From positions 15,047,820-15,111,819 of the forward strand of contig OY727096.1 of assembly GCA_963402885.1 (NCBI GenBank): a DNA stretch of 64,000 bases, read 5' to 3'. Below are positions 1-12,159 of the stretch, piece by piece. Numbering within the stretch: position 1 is the stretch's first letter; each line of letters opens with the position of its first letter. Both the position numbers and the translations under genes were made by a program. The notes below the pieces were generated by a model. It made no database searches and had not been told where the DNA came from. It saw only the letters and a program-made list of their open reading frames with translations. This DNA is from Antedon bifida (Eukaryota > Echinodermata > Crinoidea > Comatulida > Antedonidae).

Positions 1-1525
1 ACTACAAATACATACTTTATTTTGACACATTTTAAATACAGTTACTTAAACAAATTAGAATGGCACATTAAAAATTTAAAAATTCTATAAATAGGCCTAC
101 AAAAAACATGGTTACTATACCTTAAATCTATTCTTTAAAATTCACAATCTCCAATATTTATTTAACAGCAGGCTACCGATTACAGCCGTCAGTTATAAAT
201 ACTTATAGAGCAAAAGCGTGTTTGTGTGTGTGTCACTTATAAAATGTGACTAATATTGTAGTTTGAAATGCAATGCCTATCATACCATTCACATCTGTAG
301 CTTTAGGCTATATTTGATTGTTAAATAGAGATATGAAACAGCCTTATTTGTTGAGCTGCTCTATTCAATTTTTCCTTATAGCATTTTCAATTAACTTAGT
401 AATTTTAACACCATATTCAGGTAATACTGAACTTAAATTGATTGGAATGGGACATAAACACAATAAGTCAACACTTAACAGAATTAGTACTATGTACTTT
501 GTTGTCCTCCAGATGTAATGTTAAGTGTGTGCACAATTATACACTTCTATATCAGATGTTGACAAACACGTACTGTACTATAAGTACAATGTAGCTCTTA
601 ACAGCAAATTAATAATTGCTCTTTGTGTATTTTCCAATCAATCATATTTCTTTTATAATCTCTTGTGTTATTCATATATATGGTACTATACCAACATGTT
701 TAATATATTTTTTTTATATGTTTTATTTTAATAAAGTATCATTCTTGTATTAAGCAAAACAACAAAACATTTCTGTGATATATAATACAAAATTAATTTA
801 GACAGTATTTATAGATTATTTATAATATATCTCTTTTTAAACTACTTTATACTTTTGTCACTACAGTAATATTTTTAATATTCTCATAGGGTTTATTTTA
901 CTTACTTTTTATCAACTTTGAAATCAATCAATCCTATAATGATAGCTGAATAATAATAAATGTTTTCATTCAATTAAAATGCTTAGTATTCAGCTTGAAT
1001 TCAATTTTACTGAAAAGCTAAGAAATATGTACTACTTCCGTGTACCTAACCAAGTTCTATTGAACATCAACGATCAGAAAAGGCAAACTGAAAATATAAC
1101 AAAATATTTTTAATTTATTTTTAGATTTCTGAACATTTTTTGCTTTCCAGAAATATTGTTTTTTCTCACTCTTTTTAAAGAATTCAAGAAAAACAAATTG
1201 TTAAAACTTAACTGCATACATTAAAGACATTATAAACACTGAAAGGTTTGTCCTGTAAACAAACCGTCGTATACAACATATAACAGTATATTGATTGTCC
1301 TAAACACCACGTTAATCTGTCACCGTGTGTGTACACACAATAAAAGAACTATGTACAAATATTTAGTTGGATTAACCTATCCACAACAAGACCACATAGA
1401 AAACAATTATTCTTTGTAGGACAATTTTAATTTGGAATATTTGTACCTACTCTGAAAATCTTGAATTAAAATAAAAAAATGTTGTTGTACCTGTATAATT
1501 AAATCTTAATGTTTAAAAAAACATG
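1..1525. other. No convincing gene; possible 3' UTR of a minus-strand gene
   Basis: AT-rich sequence with only short open frames that lack codon structure or family motifs. If the minus-strand exon ending at 1526 is real, this stretch would be its 3' UTR and downstream DNA. Several TTTATT strings on the plus strand are AATAAA on the minus strand, but none stands out. Confidence 0.3.
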
Positions 1526-1714
1526 TTATGGTATACATTTTTTGCAATTATATCCTGGATGTTGTATTTCAGACTCCAATGGCAGCCAGAGAGAAGAGTA
1601 GCTCCTATTATGATCAGAATACATAGAGGCCTGGCGATCTCCTACTCTTTTGTTCATGTACAACTTTATGCCTATCCAAAGTACAATATAAGCAATGGGC
1701 ATCAAAATTCTTAC
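1526..1714 (-). CDS. Candidate last exon of an unknown membrane protein
   Basis: An open minus-strand frame of 62 codons follows a TTTGTTTAG acceptor and ends at TAA. Its start encodes a hydrophobic run (ILMPIAYIVLWIGIKLYM) that looks like a transmembrane helix, followed by a basic NKR patch and a polar tail with Ser, Tyr and two Cys near the end. The acceptor is immediately followed by GTAAGA, which also looks like a donor, so the boundary is doubtful. It joins in phase 0 with the candidate exon at 2198-2289. I do not recognise the family. A C-terminal tail-anchored or multi-pass protein is possible; a chance open frame is not excluded. Confidence 0.3.
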   Translation of the reverse strand, partial: VRILMPIAYIVLWIGIKLYMNKRVGDRQASMYSDHNRSYSSLWLPLESEIQHPGYNCKKCIP

Positions 1715-2197
1715 CTAAACAAACAAACTATTACAGTCCATGCTTTCAACCTTTTAAATCACCTAACATACAGTAAAATGAAAGACGCTTTAGCAATCAA
1801 ACAAAAACTTTCATAATTCACCAATATCTAGGTTTAACCTTGTTCAATTTTCTCATGATCATTTTCCAAACCAATTAAAAAGCATCGATCCATGAAGCGT
1901 TTCTTTTATTATTAGTTAAAAACACATTAAAAGTTTGTTATCCACGCGACTCGTAATAATTGAATTGTAAGATTTACAATAACAGATAACAATAACACCG
2001 GATGAAAACCAAATCCAAATCCAAAATTATAATAAGGATGGAAATATACTGTTAACAATTATTCCGAAAATCTAAACTAATTAAACTTACTTTATAATCA
2101 ATAATCTTTGTTTTCACAATATTACACCATTACTGTATGACCAAAACATTTAAAGCAAGAAGATTAAATATAAGCAAGACAATAGTATAGCACTTAC

Positions 2198-2289
2198 GGT
2201 ACATTGGAGTTGTGTGTAATATTTGTCAAAAATAGAACTCTGTGCTATTGGAAAGATTATTAGGGATTGACTATGTGGTTGCTGTGCAT
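2198..2289 (-). CDS. Candidate internal exon joining the 1526-1714 exon
   Basis: On the minus strand a clean acceptor (CCCTCTCCACAG) and a strong donor (GTAAGTG) bracket 92 bases. One of three frames is open and reads two bases plus 30 codons, including AQQPHSQSLIIFPIAQSS and a Tyr-Tyr pair. It ends in phase 0, matching the next exon. Its start needs one base from an upstream exon, which the candidate exon at 12629-12763 would supply; that link crosses 10 kb and is only phase arithmetic. No family recognised. Confidence 0.3.
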
Positions 2290-2962
2290 CTGTGGAGAGG
2301 GATTCAAATTGTTGCTAGTGAATAAATATTATTTCATTAGTCTGTTAATATGATAATCCATGTGCAGATGTTGGTCAGCAGAACTGAGATGTTCCTATTG
2401 ATATTTAAAGGTTCCCAGTTACACAGATTGAATACATAATACATCATTAATTTGACTTCTTAACTGAGATTGTTAGTCATCTAATTCCTTCAAAGCCAAA
2501 ACAATACACAGTGAAACCATTACAACGACTGTAAACATGGTATAAATATTATGTGGAAGAATTGTTTGGATGACAAAGAAGGAACATGTTAATGCAAGAA
2601 ATCAGCTGTTATGACATCATTAAAGATAATTAAATCAGAGAGAATGCTGTTTTTTGAAGGCCAGAATTTAGTGTGAAAACATAATGGTCTATTATTATAG
2701 TAACTTCTAATTTAAAAATAATGTAATGTTACATAGTACAAGAGAAAAATATACTTCTACAGTGCATATACTATTATATAATATTATTATTAAATGTAAA
2801 ATAAGTAAACATACTCCTTAAAGATGTCCTAAAATAAATTGACTAGCTAATCCCCATCAGTCAGAGACAGACACCATGGTATAATGAACCATTGAGTGAA
2901 GAATAATGAACACTTTCTTCCCTACTTGTAGGTGTCCTTATTTGTATAGGATTGATGCCTAT

Positions 2963-3185
2963 AAATTGCACTGGAAATTAACTTGTCAGCTAAATTGACC
3001 AACAAACCCGAAAACTGGCTACAATTCTCCAGAAGGGATAAATGAACTACTCCTGTTAACTACTGCCTCCCCATTAGAACTTAACCATGATCTCAGGAAA
3101 AACCATGCTATTTAAAATCCAATGTCGCTGCTAAAACTACAGTGAGTAACCATGAATAATTCAAGTGAGAACAATTTTAATCAAA
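2963..3185. repeat. Diverged copy of a dispersed element (also at about 7965-8340)
   Basis: This stretch shares ordered blocks with 7965-8340, among them GCACTGGA near the left end, GCTAAATTGACCAA, CTGGCTACA and ACTGCCT. The other copy has inverted ends, so this is probably an old non-autonomous DNA element. Boundaries are approximate. Confidence 0.4.
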
Positions 3186-4380
3186 AATTGGGTAATGGGT
3201 AATGTTACAATTTTGTGCGAAAGGGGCTTTACAAGAACCTAGGAGACTTTTTTCCTTTAGATAGGCTGACTAAAGTTACTTAGGCTGATCAAAAGTTACT
3301 TAAACATTATATTATCTTTAGTACAATACTTACTCTCGTCTGTGACAAGTCCTTTTACTGTTCAGGAAATGTATACAATTCATTAAACTTAATCAACAAG
3401 ATCCATCATAAATCCATTTCAACCAGACAACTTGTAACACCAAATGGCAAGAGAGACAGTGTGTGAATGTATGTGCATAGAATCAATGAAGCAAATCAAA
3501 GCTATTAGTATTATGTCACCCATGCGAACTAAAAGATCTCCTTTTCTGCTAAAGTGACAAATCTCTATGCCGGCAGTTATTGGTATGATTTAGGCTTTTG
3601 TTTATGGAGAAGCTTTTATTTGTTTTTCTGACTTGCTTTTGTATACTAACTTCATATAAATTGAGTCATATATGACACAGTGTGTATTTGTTACAAGAAT
3701 TACCACCTTGATAATAATGGGATGTTAGGTTCAGCGTAAATTACAGTTTATTGCGTTGCTTTGAAAACAAGACACAACCTGAGATACTAGGTTTACTTGT
3801 TATATTTGGGTTGCTTATAAAATTATAATTAGGGTGAAGTAAATGAAAAAGGTAATCAAAATTATGCGTTGGTATGTCCCCAAATCCAAATCCCCTCCCC
3901 CACCCACAACACAACTGTCCCCACACCCCCGTCCCCACACCCATCCCAGCAATATTGGATAAAGTACACTTAAGTTTATAATAATAGGTAAATAAAAAAG
4001 TTAAACAATTGTTTTGTCATTGTATGAAAGTTAAGCTAATTAATAAACATTTTAAAAAGCAAATACACGTCAGCACCTATCAAGAGTCACTAAAGAACAG
4101 AGATTTACCAACAAAGACATTTGTACTTCTTCATAAGGTAAGGAGACACCTGGGAAAATGTCCTAGTTTGGCAATGCTCCCTTCACTTTAAAAAGAGAAC
4201 AAGGATGGGGAGAGGGTAGGACAAGGCAAGATGTCTCCTCAGCCACACCTATCTGTAAATCTATTTCTGATATTTAAATTAGCACCTACTGTACACCATA
4301 TTTAAGTGTATAAAATTTGATTCTCTTTAATTGATAACAGAATAAGCCAGAAGTTTAAGTTTATCTAAAGCAAGTTACAT
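3186..4380. other. No gene seen
   Basis: Non-coding AT-rich sequence. A C-rich tract at about 3890-3950 (runs of CCCC and CCCCAC) gives a short antisense open frame of low complexity. A possible minus-strand donor near 3340 has no convincing exon behind it. Confidence 0.3.
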
Positions 4381-4383
4381 AGC

Positions 4384-4500
4384 AGGGCCGTAGCCAGGTA
4401 CTCTCAAGTGGGGTTCGGACACTAAGTATTTCACTCATGGTGGGGCTCTGCAGCAGCAAATTTTTTGATTTACAAAAGAAGTCGGAAGAAAGCTATATAC
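4384..4500. repeat. Fragment with a GGGCCGTAGCCAG motif
   Basis: The motif GGGCCGTAGCCAGGT recurs in related form (GGGGCGTAGCCAG) at about 52202 in a carboxypeptidase intron. This points to a dispersed repeat just upstream of the truncated TRIM copy. Extent uncertain. Confidence 0.3.
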
Positions 4501-4839
4501 TTTATGAATGCTGACGGTGTACTTTGTACGAATCGTTCATGGCCTAGCTCGCTGTAGTGCGGTATTTGCGTCAATATCTTGTTACATCCAGGGACCAAAA
4601 ATGCGTATTTATTTTTTAGGTGAAAATCAGCAATTAATTTTCAACTCTTTGAAATTTACAGACACGTATCACTCAACGTATGCTCATACAGCGAAGTTAG
4701 TTAGAGTTATTCACGAACAAGTTTACAAATTTTTTAATTTACGAATAACCTTTTTTACTATGGGGCACCGTCCACGTATTTGGAGGATTTTTAGGGATGA
4801 GGTGAGGGTATTGGGCATGTCGGGGATGGGGGTTAGCAG

Positions 4840-6124
4840 TCGCTACTTGCTGCTGAGGAAGTCCAATCGATGACGCCACAGCAATTTACTAATTTACATC
4901 CACCATCATGTTCCACTCATAAAAAAACACTGGAGTTGTATTGTACAGAATGTAAAGTACCAATATGCTGGAAATGTGCAATAGTGGACCATGCAAAGGG
5001 AGCAGACCATGAACCAATTGACATTGTCTCAGGATTCAAAATATTTAAGGAAAATGCTGACAAATTGAAGAACACTGCAAATGAACATTTAGAAAAACTG
5101 GAAAATAGAATAAGAATAGTGAAAGGAAATTCTATGGCATTAGAAGAACATAAAGATGACAGTTTGAAAAGTATTAATGAGCAGTTTGAAGAAATGGTAA
5201 AAATAATGAAGGAAAAACAGACAAAATGAAAATGAAAGTTGATGAAAAGTACAAAAAACAAACTAAAATAAATGACATGCAAATGAACCAATTAAAAACA
5301 ATCACTTCTGATATTAATAAAAATGTGAGTTTCCTTAATCAGTCACTAAAGAATGAGCTAGCAACTGCTATGATGTCAAGTGAGATTGCATTGAACCCAC
5401 TGACGATGTCTAAAGACAAAATGACAGTGGACAGATTCAATTCTTTGGAAACAAACACACAATTGATATGCTGGAACAATGCAATATTGGATATGTTACC
5501 CCAATTACAGCTGATGAACTGATTCTGAAAGGTCCTAAATGTGTGATCCAAAAACAACCAATTGTTGCCAGAATTATTATACCACATAAAGTTGGTTTAA
5601 GCCAACTTACAGCAACATGGACACAACCAACAGGAGAAACCACTAATGGCCTTGTTGAAGAAGATAATGAGTATGTTGCAAAAGGGGTATGTGAAGATCA
5701 TGGAACGTGTACATTAAATGTGTATTTCAATGACAAACCCATCAACCAATCACCACTTACTATCATGATAGAGAAGAAAGGACTGGTAAATGATTTTAAA
5801 ATTGTTGTGCATCCTAGAGGACTAGTGAGGTGTGATGATGATTGCTTGCTAATTTCATGTCTCACAAATGAAATTCACAAGTACAAACAATCAGGAGAAT
5901 GCTTAAGCAAGATTATACTACCAGAAGGTGTGAGAGTTTACAGAATGTACAAAATGAAGAATGACAACATAGCATTCAGTGATGTCGGTAATAATTGCAT
6001 TCAAGTATGTGACATGAATGGTCATGTGATCAAATCCATTGGTAAGGATGTATTGAAAGGCCCATGTGGTATTCACATAGAACAGATCTGCACAATGAAA
6101 ATTAAAATATTTAATTATTGAGTT
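4840..6124 (+). pseudogene. Truncated, frameshifted TRIM copy (B-box2, coiled coil, filamin, part of NHL)
   Basis: Nearly collinear with the intact TRIM gene at 9554-11695, starting at the segment CGCTACTTGCTGCTGAGGAA and so lacking the RING finger and first B-box. The B-box2 Cys/His pattern, coiled coil, filamin-like domain (TATWTQPTGETTNGLVEE) and first NHL-like part are readable, but in three frames. One frameshift falls near 5220, where an A-run is one base shorter than in the intact gene. A second rearrangement lies at about 5390-5450. After about 6080 the sequence jumps to the extreme 3' end of the gene, deleting roughly 450 bases of NHL coding sequence. The last codons and stop match the parent's end. 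It looks like a decayed local duplicate, with no sign of function as a protein. Confidence 0.85.
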
Positions 6125-6479
6125 GAAAATGCCAATAGTTGAAAATAATGTTTTTTGAAAACAGTATAAAATGTGCTTTTATTAGGACATAATCATGGCG
6201 TTGCCAAGTTTTTAAACTGACTGAGAATATTGTATTCTGTATTAACCTGATAAAGATCATGTTCATTGCTTCCTGCTGGTATGTTCACATAAAACAGGGA
6301 GATGTAATAGAAGATCACATTAAATTCTGAATGTGAACCTACAGTATTAGCTATTGTAAAAATAGTGAAACTGGTAATGTCTGTTAGTTGACATTTATTC
6401 TATTCATTTATGTAATTGATTTTTTAGTCAAGATAAAAAATTATTTTATTTATAGATTTTCCATTTTCAAAACATTTAA

Positions 6480-6890
6480 AGATGTATTGTCCCTTTGACT
6501 AATTCCAAAAAGATTTCGAAAAAAAGTGGGTCATTTTGAAGTATCATAATAGTCATTAACTTTCACCAAAAATTAGTCGAAAAAAAAAATCATTTAACTG
6601 AAATACAGACGTTTTTTTGTTCAAAAAATAACTTTCGATCAAAACATATATCATAATGCAACACGCTTGTTTGGCTACTCTGTATGCATAATCATAAAAT
6701 CTTTGTTTTACTTTGTTTTTTACAGATGAAATGTAATCAAATTAATTTACCTGTTAATTACATAAACTTTTTGTTTTTGGCTCGAACTTTCGACTTAAAA
6801 TGAATAACTTTAATATTACTTTGATATGGCCAATTTAAATTTAGAATATTTTAACCTTCATTTTTTTGTGTTTCAAGGGACAATACATCT
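6480..6890. mobile_element. TTAA-flanked MITE, copy 1
   Basis: The element starts AGATGTATTGTCCCTT and ends with the inverse AAGGGACAATACATCT. TTAA lies directly outside both ends (6476-6479 and 6891-6894), the hallmark target of piggyBac-type transposition. The interior has no coding potential. A second copy is at 54921-55300 with the same ends and the same TTAA flanks. Confidence 0.8.
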
Positions 6891-7019
6891 TTAATGTTTT
6901 CCCTTTAAAAAGTTGAAATGAACTGTTTTATATGATATTTAGCTAATTGATTGTTATTCAGTCATATTTCAGATATTTTTTTCACTTTTGCATATTTTTT
7001 TTATTCTACAGTTAACCAT

Positions 7020-7060
7020 TTCTATTATTATTATTATTATTATCTTATTTATTATTCTAT
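7020..7060. repeat. TTA/ATT microsatellite
   Basis: A run of ATTATTATT units at about 7023-7055. The short open frame across it (poly-Ile) is an artefact of the repeat. Confidence 0.6.
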
Positions 7061-7837
7061 TTCTTGACCATGACCAACCAACCAGTATGGTTGGTTCGGT
7101 TTTAACTTCATTAATTTTATACAAAATACTGTACCCATTTACTAGATTAATCTGCCTATCACATCAGTAAAGAACAAGATTATCAATATAATGTATCTAA
7201 GGAATACTAATGATAGAAATGTGTTTAAATGACATGGGCCCTCCATGCACCATCCACAAGTTGTTGATACTCCTTGTCTAAGCACAGAGGCGTTTCCTTT
7301 TCACAACTGCATCACTTTTAAGTCACTTATGGATGTATTACAAATTTAGCTATTCCACATTGGCACTGGGAGCTTTCCATTTACAATGACCAACATAGGT
7401 CAGATCAATCGATGTCGTTGGTCATCGCCTGGACCTAGAAACCCTCAAACCTGTGTCAAGGTGGGAAGCGTGGATATGTCCTAATAATCCTGCATGCGCA
7501 CCATGAAACATGATTATAGTTTAGAGTTTCTCTTTTTCTTTTAAAAAACAAAACGAATTAAGAGTACATTCACTTTAGAGAATTGCTGATTTTTACAAAA
7601 AATTAATTTAGATTGTTTTTAGTGCAAGATGTAGATAAATGTAGTAAAAATCATATTTCAAAATGTTTTAAGTGATTGGATACTTTGTTTTACATACTCA
7701 AATATAAAAATGAATAACTTAAAGTTATCAAACAAACATGCATTTTCTTTAATTGCCTACACATACCTTTTCTTAATGTTTGAGGAAATATTATGTACTG
7801 TATTGCAAAAATACTACTAAATTTGGATGTAGAGGAC

Positions 7838-7866
7838 AAAGCGAATTGAATTGAATTGAATTGAAA
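7838..7866. repeat. GAATT pentamer run
   Basis: About five tandem GAATT units. A similar run on the opposite strand lies at 25868-25893. Such runs often sit at the tail of short retroelements. Confidence 0.6.
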
Positions 7867-7964
7867 TTATTCTAAATTTGAGTGCAGATTTATAATCCAG
7901 GGAAAATAAGGACCATCTTCTGAACAACAAGGAAATGAGTGTAAAATATTTTATATCTTCGATC

Positions 7965-8342
7965 GCACTGGACTTAATTTGGACAAAGCTAAATTGACCA
8001 AGAAAAGTGTAATCCTAACTGGCTACATTTTATCCCAGGGTTAATCTAACCAAACAAACGGTTAATTTCACAGACCAGTACTGCCTACCCAGTAAAACTC
8101 ACTATTGTAGTGGTAAAACTGACCATGCTGGCTAAAAAGTCCAATCGGAATGTACGTCTCGGGTAAACACATGACCTTCACCATGCAATTCAATTGTAGT
8201 TTTTAACGTCACGGTTACCTTTTGGTAAAACCATGTGGAAAAATGTTTTTTGAATCAAGTGCGAACAATGGTCGAACATAACGTTGATTTTGAATAAAGT
8301 TACCTCGAGTGGTTAAATTTAAGTCCAGTGAAAACACGGCCT
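7965..8342. mobile_element. Non-autonomous element with short inverted ends
   Basis: The left end reads CACTGGACTTAATTT and the right end reads AAATTTAAGTCCAGTG, its near-perfect inverse. No open frame inside. A diverged relative lies at about 2963-3185. Target-site duplication not clear. Confidence 0.55.
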
Positions 8343-8869
8343 AATTGCTTAAAAAGTTTATCTTGTTGACTGACCTACAGTAGGCCTACATTACAATAAT
8401 ATGATTGTTAATATACTAAACACTGTACATACAGTACTGTAGGACATCAGTATCACACAATAAATCAAACTCTACAGTACATGTAGCCAAGCTACTGAAT
8501 TCTAAAATTAATGAGTTATAAACTATCAAAGAATTAGTATAAATTTTAAATTATTTTTAGATTCAAAATATTTTACAGCAAAGAAAAAACCTTTTTTATA
8601 TATACGATTTTCAATTCATGATATGACATTTCAAATAAAAACAAGTCTGGAAATCCCCTGCAAATGCTATGTTTTGTTTGGTTTTTTTTACACTTGGATG
8701 TGTGGCATTGTTGGTCATCTATTCAAAATGTGAATTGAAAAGTGAATTAAATTGTTTGTTAAATTGTTAAAACAGCAATAACATTGAAGCTTTGGAATTT
8801 TAGGAAAAACCCCACTAAATATTTTGTCTTTGTCATTGTATCTGTATATTCTGTACATAGAGAACTGCC

Positions 8870-8933
8870 ATTTCAGCACCTATATCAAGCGTCACTATTG
8901 AAGATTGTCAACGATTCACCAAATATGTGAAAG
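8870..8933 (+). other. Probable 5' UTR exon of the TRIM gene
   Basis: The donor AAAG/GTAAGT at 8933/8934 pairs with an acceptor ending at 9545, eight bases before the TRIM start codon. The transcription start was not located; the left boundary is arbitrary. Confidence 0.4.
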
Positions 8934-9069
8934 GTAAGTTTCTCTCAGTCATATCTGCCAAATTATATATATAGAAAAAGTATCTGAGATCCAGATGCTA
9001 TTAATATTTGTAAATTACCATAGTAGGGCATGTTCTGTTGCATGTACACCATGCCAAGGGTCAGATTTG

Positions 9070-9130
9070 AACTATACCCTGCCCCAATGGTAGGACATCT
9101 GCATATCAAGCAAAAGATTCTGTGTATCCC
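9070..9130 (+). repeat. tRNA-derived SINE fragment (second family)
   Basis: Contains AATGGTAGGACATCTGC and ATATCAAGCA, matching the tRNA-like head of the minus-strand element at 30690-30806. The anticodon-arm-like part is present but the B-box is degraded. Confidence 0.5.
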
Positions 9131-9553
9131 ATAAACCAGCAGCTACAAAAATGAATGCTAATCATGTTGATAATTCTGTTATATTGGTTTACTTGAGGTA
9201 ATTAATAACATTAAATAACTGCTTTGTCATTGGTAGTTCATAAAGCCAGCAAATACAAAAGCAATGCATCTGATAAAATTGTAAACATTTAATTTAGTGT
9301 GCCTACACTATAAAGGTTTTATGAATGAAACTGAATTAAAAAAATACAGGAATGCCCAAAAGTGTAAGTTAGGAGCCTATTGATTATGATACACACACAG
9401 GGGCAGAATTGGGAAAAACATATAGAAAACAAAAATATTCAATTCAACACCACTTCACCTACACAGATTAACAACACCAAGACACAGGACCCCTGATACT
9501 AATTTCTTTTTTAAATATTTTCTTAAAATTTATACATCATTTCAGGTTTCACA

Positions 9554-11695
9554 ATGGCTACTTATTATAGAAATTTAAGTCGATTTCTTGATAATGTAGA
9601 TGAGAAGCTGTTAGAATGCAGCATATGCAGTGAAACACTATGTAATCCAAGATCACTTGCCTGCCTGCACAGCTTCTGTTTAGCATGTCTTGAAAACTGG
9701 GTAAAATCAAATCACGGAAAGCTATCGTGCCCGATTTGTCACAAATTGCATCCCATTCCTGATGGCGGCCTTGAAAAGCTGCCACCAAATACGTTTGTGA
9801 ATAACCTATTAGAAATTACTGAGGAATTTAAGAAGAAAGAACAAGTGAAATGTGTTTGTGGAGCAACAGAACATGTGACATACTACTGTAAAGAATGCAG
9901 ACATTACTTGTGTTCCATGTGTAGTAAGTATCACAAAATGTTGCCAATATTGGCAATTCATACGCTACTTGCTGCTGAGGAAGTCCGATCGATGACGCCA
10001 CAGCAATTTACTAACTTACATCCACCGTCATGTTCCACTCATAAAAAACCACTGGAGTTGTATTGTACAAAATGTAAAGTACCAATATGCATGCAATGTG
10101 CAATAGTGGACCATGCAAAGGGAGCAAACCATGAACCAATTGACATTGTCTCAGGATTCAAAACATTTCAAGATATGGCTGACAAATTGAAAAACACTGC
10201 TTATGAATGCCTTGAAAAACTGGAAGATAGAATCAGAATATTAACAGAAAATGTTAAGAAATTGGAAGAAAGTAAAGAAGCAAGTTTTAAATGTATCAAT
10301 GAGCAGTTTGAAGAAATGATAAAAATAATGAAGGAAAAAACAGACAAAATGAAAATGAAAGTTGATGAAAAGTACAAAAAAGAAAAAAAAGGAAATAATG
10401 CGGAACTAAATAAATTAAGAAAAATCACTTCTGATATTAATACAAATGTGAGTTTCCTTAATCAGTCACTAAAGAGTGAGCCAGTAACTGCTATGATGTC
10501 AAGTGAGATTGCATTGAATACACTGAAGGAGCAAATTAAGAATTCTGAAGAAATCAAACAAAATGACAGTGCACACATTAACTTCTTTGGAAACAAACAC
10601 ACAATTGAATTGTTGGAACAATGCAATATCGGACATGTTACCTCCATTACAGCTGATGATCTGATTTTAACAGGTCCTGAATGTGTGACACAAGGTCAAC
10701 CAATTGTTGCAAGAATTTATGCACAACATAAAGTTGGTTTAAGTCAACTGAAAGCAACATGGACACAACCAACAGGAGAAACCACTAATGGTCTTGTTGA
10801 AGAAGATAACAATGATTATGTTATAAGAGGAGTATGCAAGAATCATGGAACCTGTACATTAAATGTGTATTTAAATGGGAAACCAATCAAACAATCACCA
10901 TTTACTATCTACATAGAGACGAAAGGACTGGTAAATTATTTTAAACTTCGTAGTACACCTTTAGGAATAGTAAAGTGTGATGATTGTTTGCTGATTTCGT
11001 TTGAAACAAATCAAATTCACAAGTACAAACAATCAGGAGAATGCTTAAGCAAGATTACACTACCAGAAGGTGTGAGAGTTTACAGCATGTACAAAATGAA
11101 GAATAACAACATAGCATTCAGTGATGTAAACTGCATTCAAATATGTGATATGAATGGTCATCTTATACAATCCATTGGTAAGGGTGTATTGCAAGAACCA
11201 TTTGGTATTCACATAGATGAGGAAACACATGTTATTTATGTGACAGATTGGAAGACTGAATATGTGTTCATGTTTGACATCAATAGTGGTAAGAAACTGA
11301 TGAAGATAGGATCACACAAAAAAGTAGAATATGGATACAAGGATGTGACACTTACAAAAACTGGGAAAGTGCTTGTAGCAGATTATGAAAATGAACAAAT
11401 TGTAATCTATAATAATGAAAGAATGTGTACAAAACAAGTGCTCATCAATAAAGGCAATAAAGATGGTATGGTGTTGATGCCATGTGGAGTTGTAGTTGAT
11501 GAGGATGATAACATTATCATATCAAGTGAACACAAACTACAACTATTCAGTAGTGATGGACATTTTATCAAAAGAATTGATCAAGAAAAAGATGGAATTA
11601 ATACTCCAGGGCAGATATGTATTGTTTCACATCACTCACATAGAATTGCTGTAGTTAACAATGGTGACAACAGAATTATGATATTTGATTATTGA
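9554..11695 (+). CDS. TRIM protein with RING, two B-boxes, coiled coil, filamin domain and NHL repeats
   Basis: A 713-residue single-exon protein, probably an E3 ubiquitin ligase acting in the cytoplasm. RING ligands are C22, C25, C37, H39, C42, C45, C59 and C62. A Cys-rich B-box1 spans about 100-127, and B-box2 spans about 160-193 (C160, H163, C171, C174, C179, C182, H187, H193). A long charged coiled coil covers about 205-340, a filamin/Ig-like domain about 365-455, and NHL-like beta-propeller repeats about 460-713. This order is that of the TRIM2/TRIM3/TRIM71 class, which bind substrates or RNA through NHL. The start follows an acceptor by eight bases, so only a 5' UTR intron is expected. 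An AATAAA lies at 11820-11825. A decayed copy lies 4 kb upstream on the same strand. Orthology to a particular vertebrate TRIM is not claimed, since invertebrates carry expanded lineage-specific sets. Confidence 0.93.
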   Translation: MATYYRNLSRFLDNVDEKLLECSICSETLCNPRSLACLHSFCLACLENWVKSNHGKLSCPICHKLHPIPDGGLEKLPPNTFVNNLLEITEEFKKKEQVKCVCGATEHVTYYCKECRHYLCSMCSKYHKMLPILAIHTLLAAEEVRSMTPQQFTNLHPPSCSTHKKPLELYCTKCKVPICMQCAIVDHAKGANHEPIDIVSGFKTFQDMADKLKNTAYECLEKLEDRIRILTENVKKLEESKEASFKCINEQFEEMIKIMKEKTDKMKMKVDEKYKKEKKGNNAELNKLRKITSDINTNVSFLNQSLKSEPVTAMMSSEIALNTLKEQIKNSEEIKQNDSAHINFFGNKHTIELLEQCNIGHVTSITADDLILTGPECVTQGQPIVARIYAQHKVGLSQLKATWTQPTGETTNGLVEEDNNDYVIRGVCKNHGTCTLNVYLNGKPIKQSPFTIYIETKGLVNYFKLRSTPLGIVKCDDCLLISFETNQIHKYKQSGECLSKITLPEGVRVYSMYKMKNNNIAFSDVNCIQICDMNGHLIQSIGKGVLQEPFGIHIDEETHVIYVTDWKTEYVFMFDINSGKKLMKIGSHKKVEYGYKDVTLTKTGKVLVADYENEQIVIYNNERMCTKQVLINKGNKDGMVLMPCGVVVDEDDNIIISSEHKLQLFSSDGHFIKRIDQEKDGINTPGQICIVSHHSHRIAVVNNGDNRIMIFDY

Positions 11696-11819
11696 AATTG
11701 AAGAAAATGTTTAAGTTTAAAAACAATATATAACTTAACGGTTAAAAACAATAGTCATGGTAACATATTTGTTACAAAACAAGGAAAAAGTTAGTTATTA
11801 GTAGGGTATTAATTGATTA

Positions 11820-11825
11820 AATAAA
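11820..11825 (+). terminator. Poly(A) signal candidate for the TRIM gene
   Basis: AATAAA about 125 bases after the TRIM stop codon. Confidence 0.45.
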
Positions 11826-12159
11826 ATAGAGAAACTGTCTAAAATATTTGTTAGTTTCAACAACTTCTAAAAAGTCTCGGTCACAATTGCTAAATTGATT
11901 AGCTTCATATTGATATTTTTAAGATTTGTTTATAGTGAACATACTGGCAATGTTGATACTTCTTTTTTTTGTTCAAAACCAATCTAAAAATATAAATCAT
12001 AATTTTGAACTTCTATATTTAGTATGGTGAATTAATATGGTATTAAATTAAAGGTACAGTAAGTCAGGTTAAACCTAGTTTAAAGTGTATCAGTATATCT
12101 TTAGCTAGAAATATATTCTTTAAACGAGTACTTTCACAACCATGACAGCTTCATAGGGT

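Noticed and set aside
4508..4873. 121-codon open frame upstream of the TRIM pseudogene
   Set aside because: No domain or codon pattern. Its end runs into the TRIM copy in a non-TRIM frame. Likely chance or repeat-derived.
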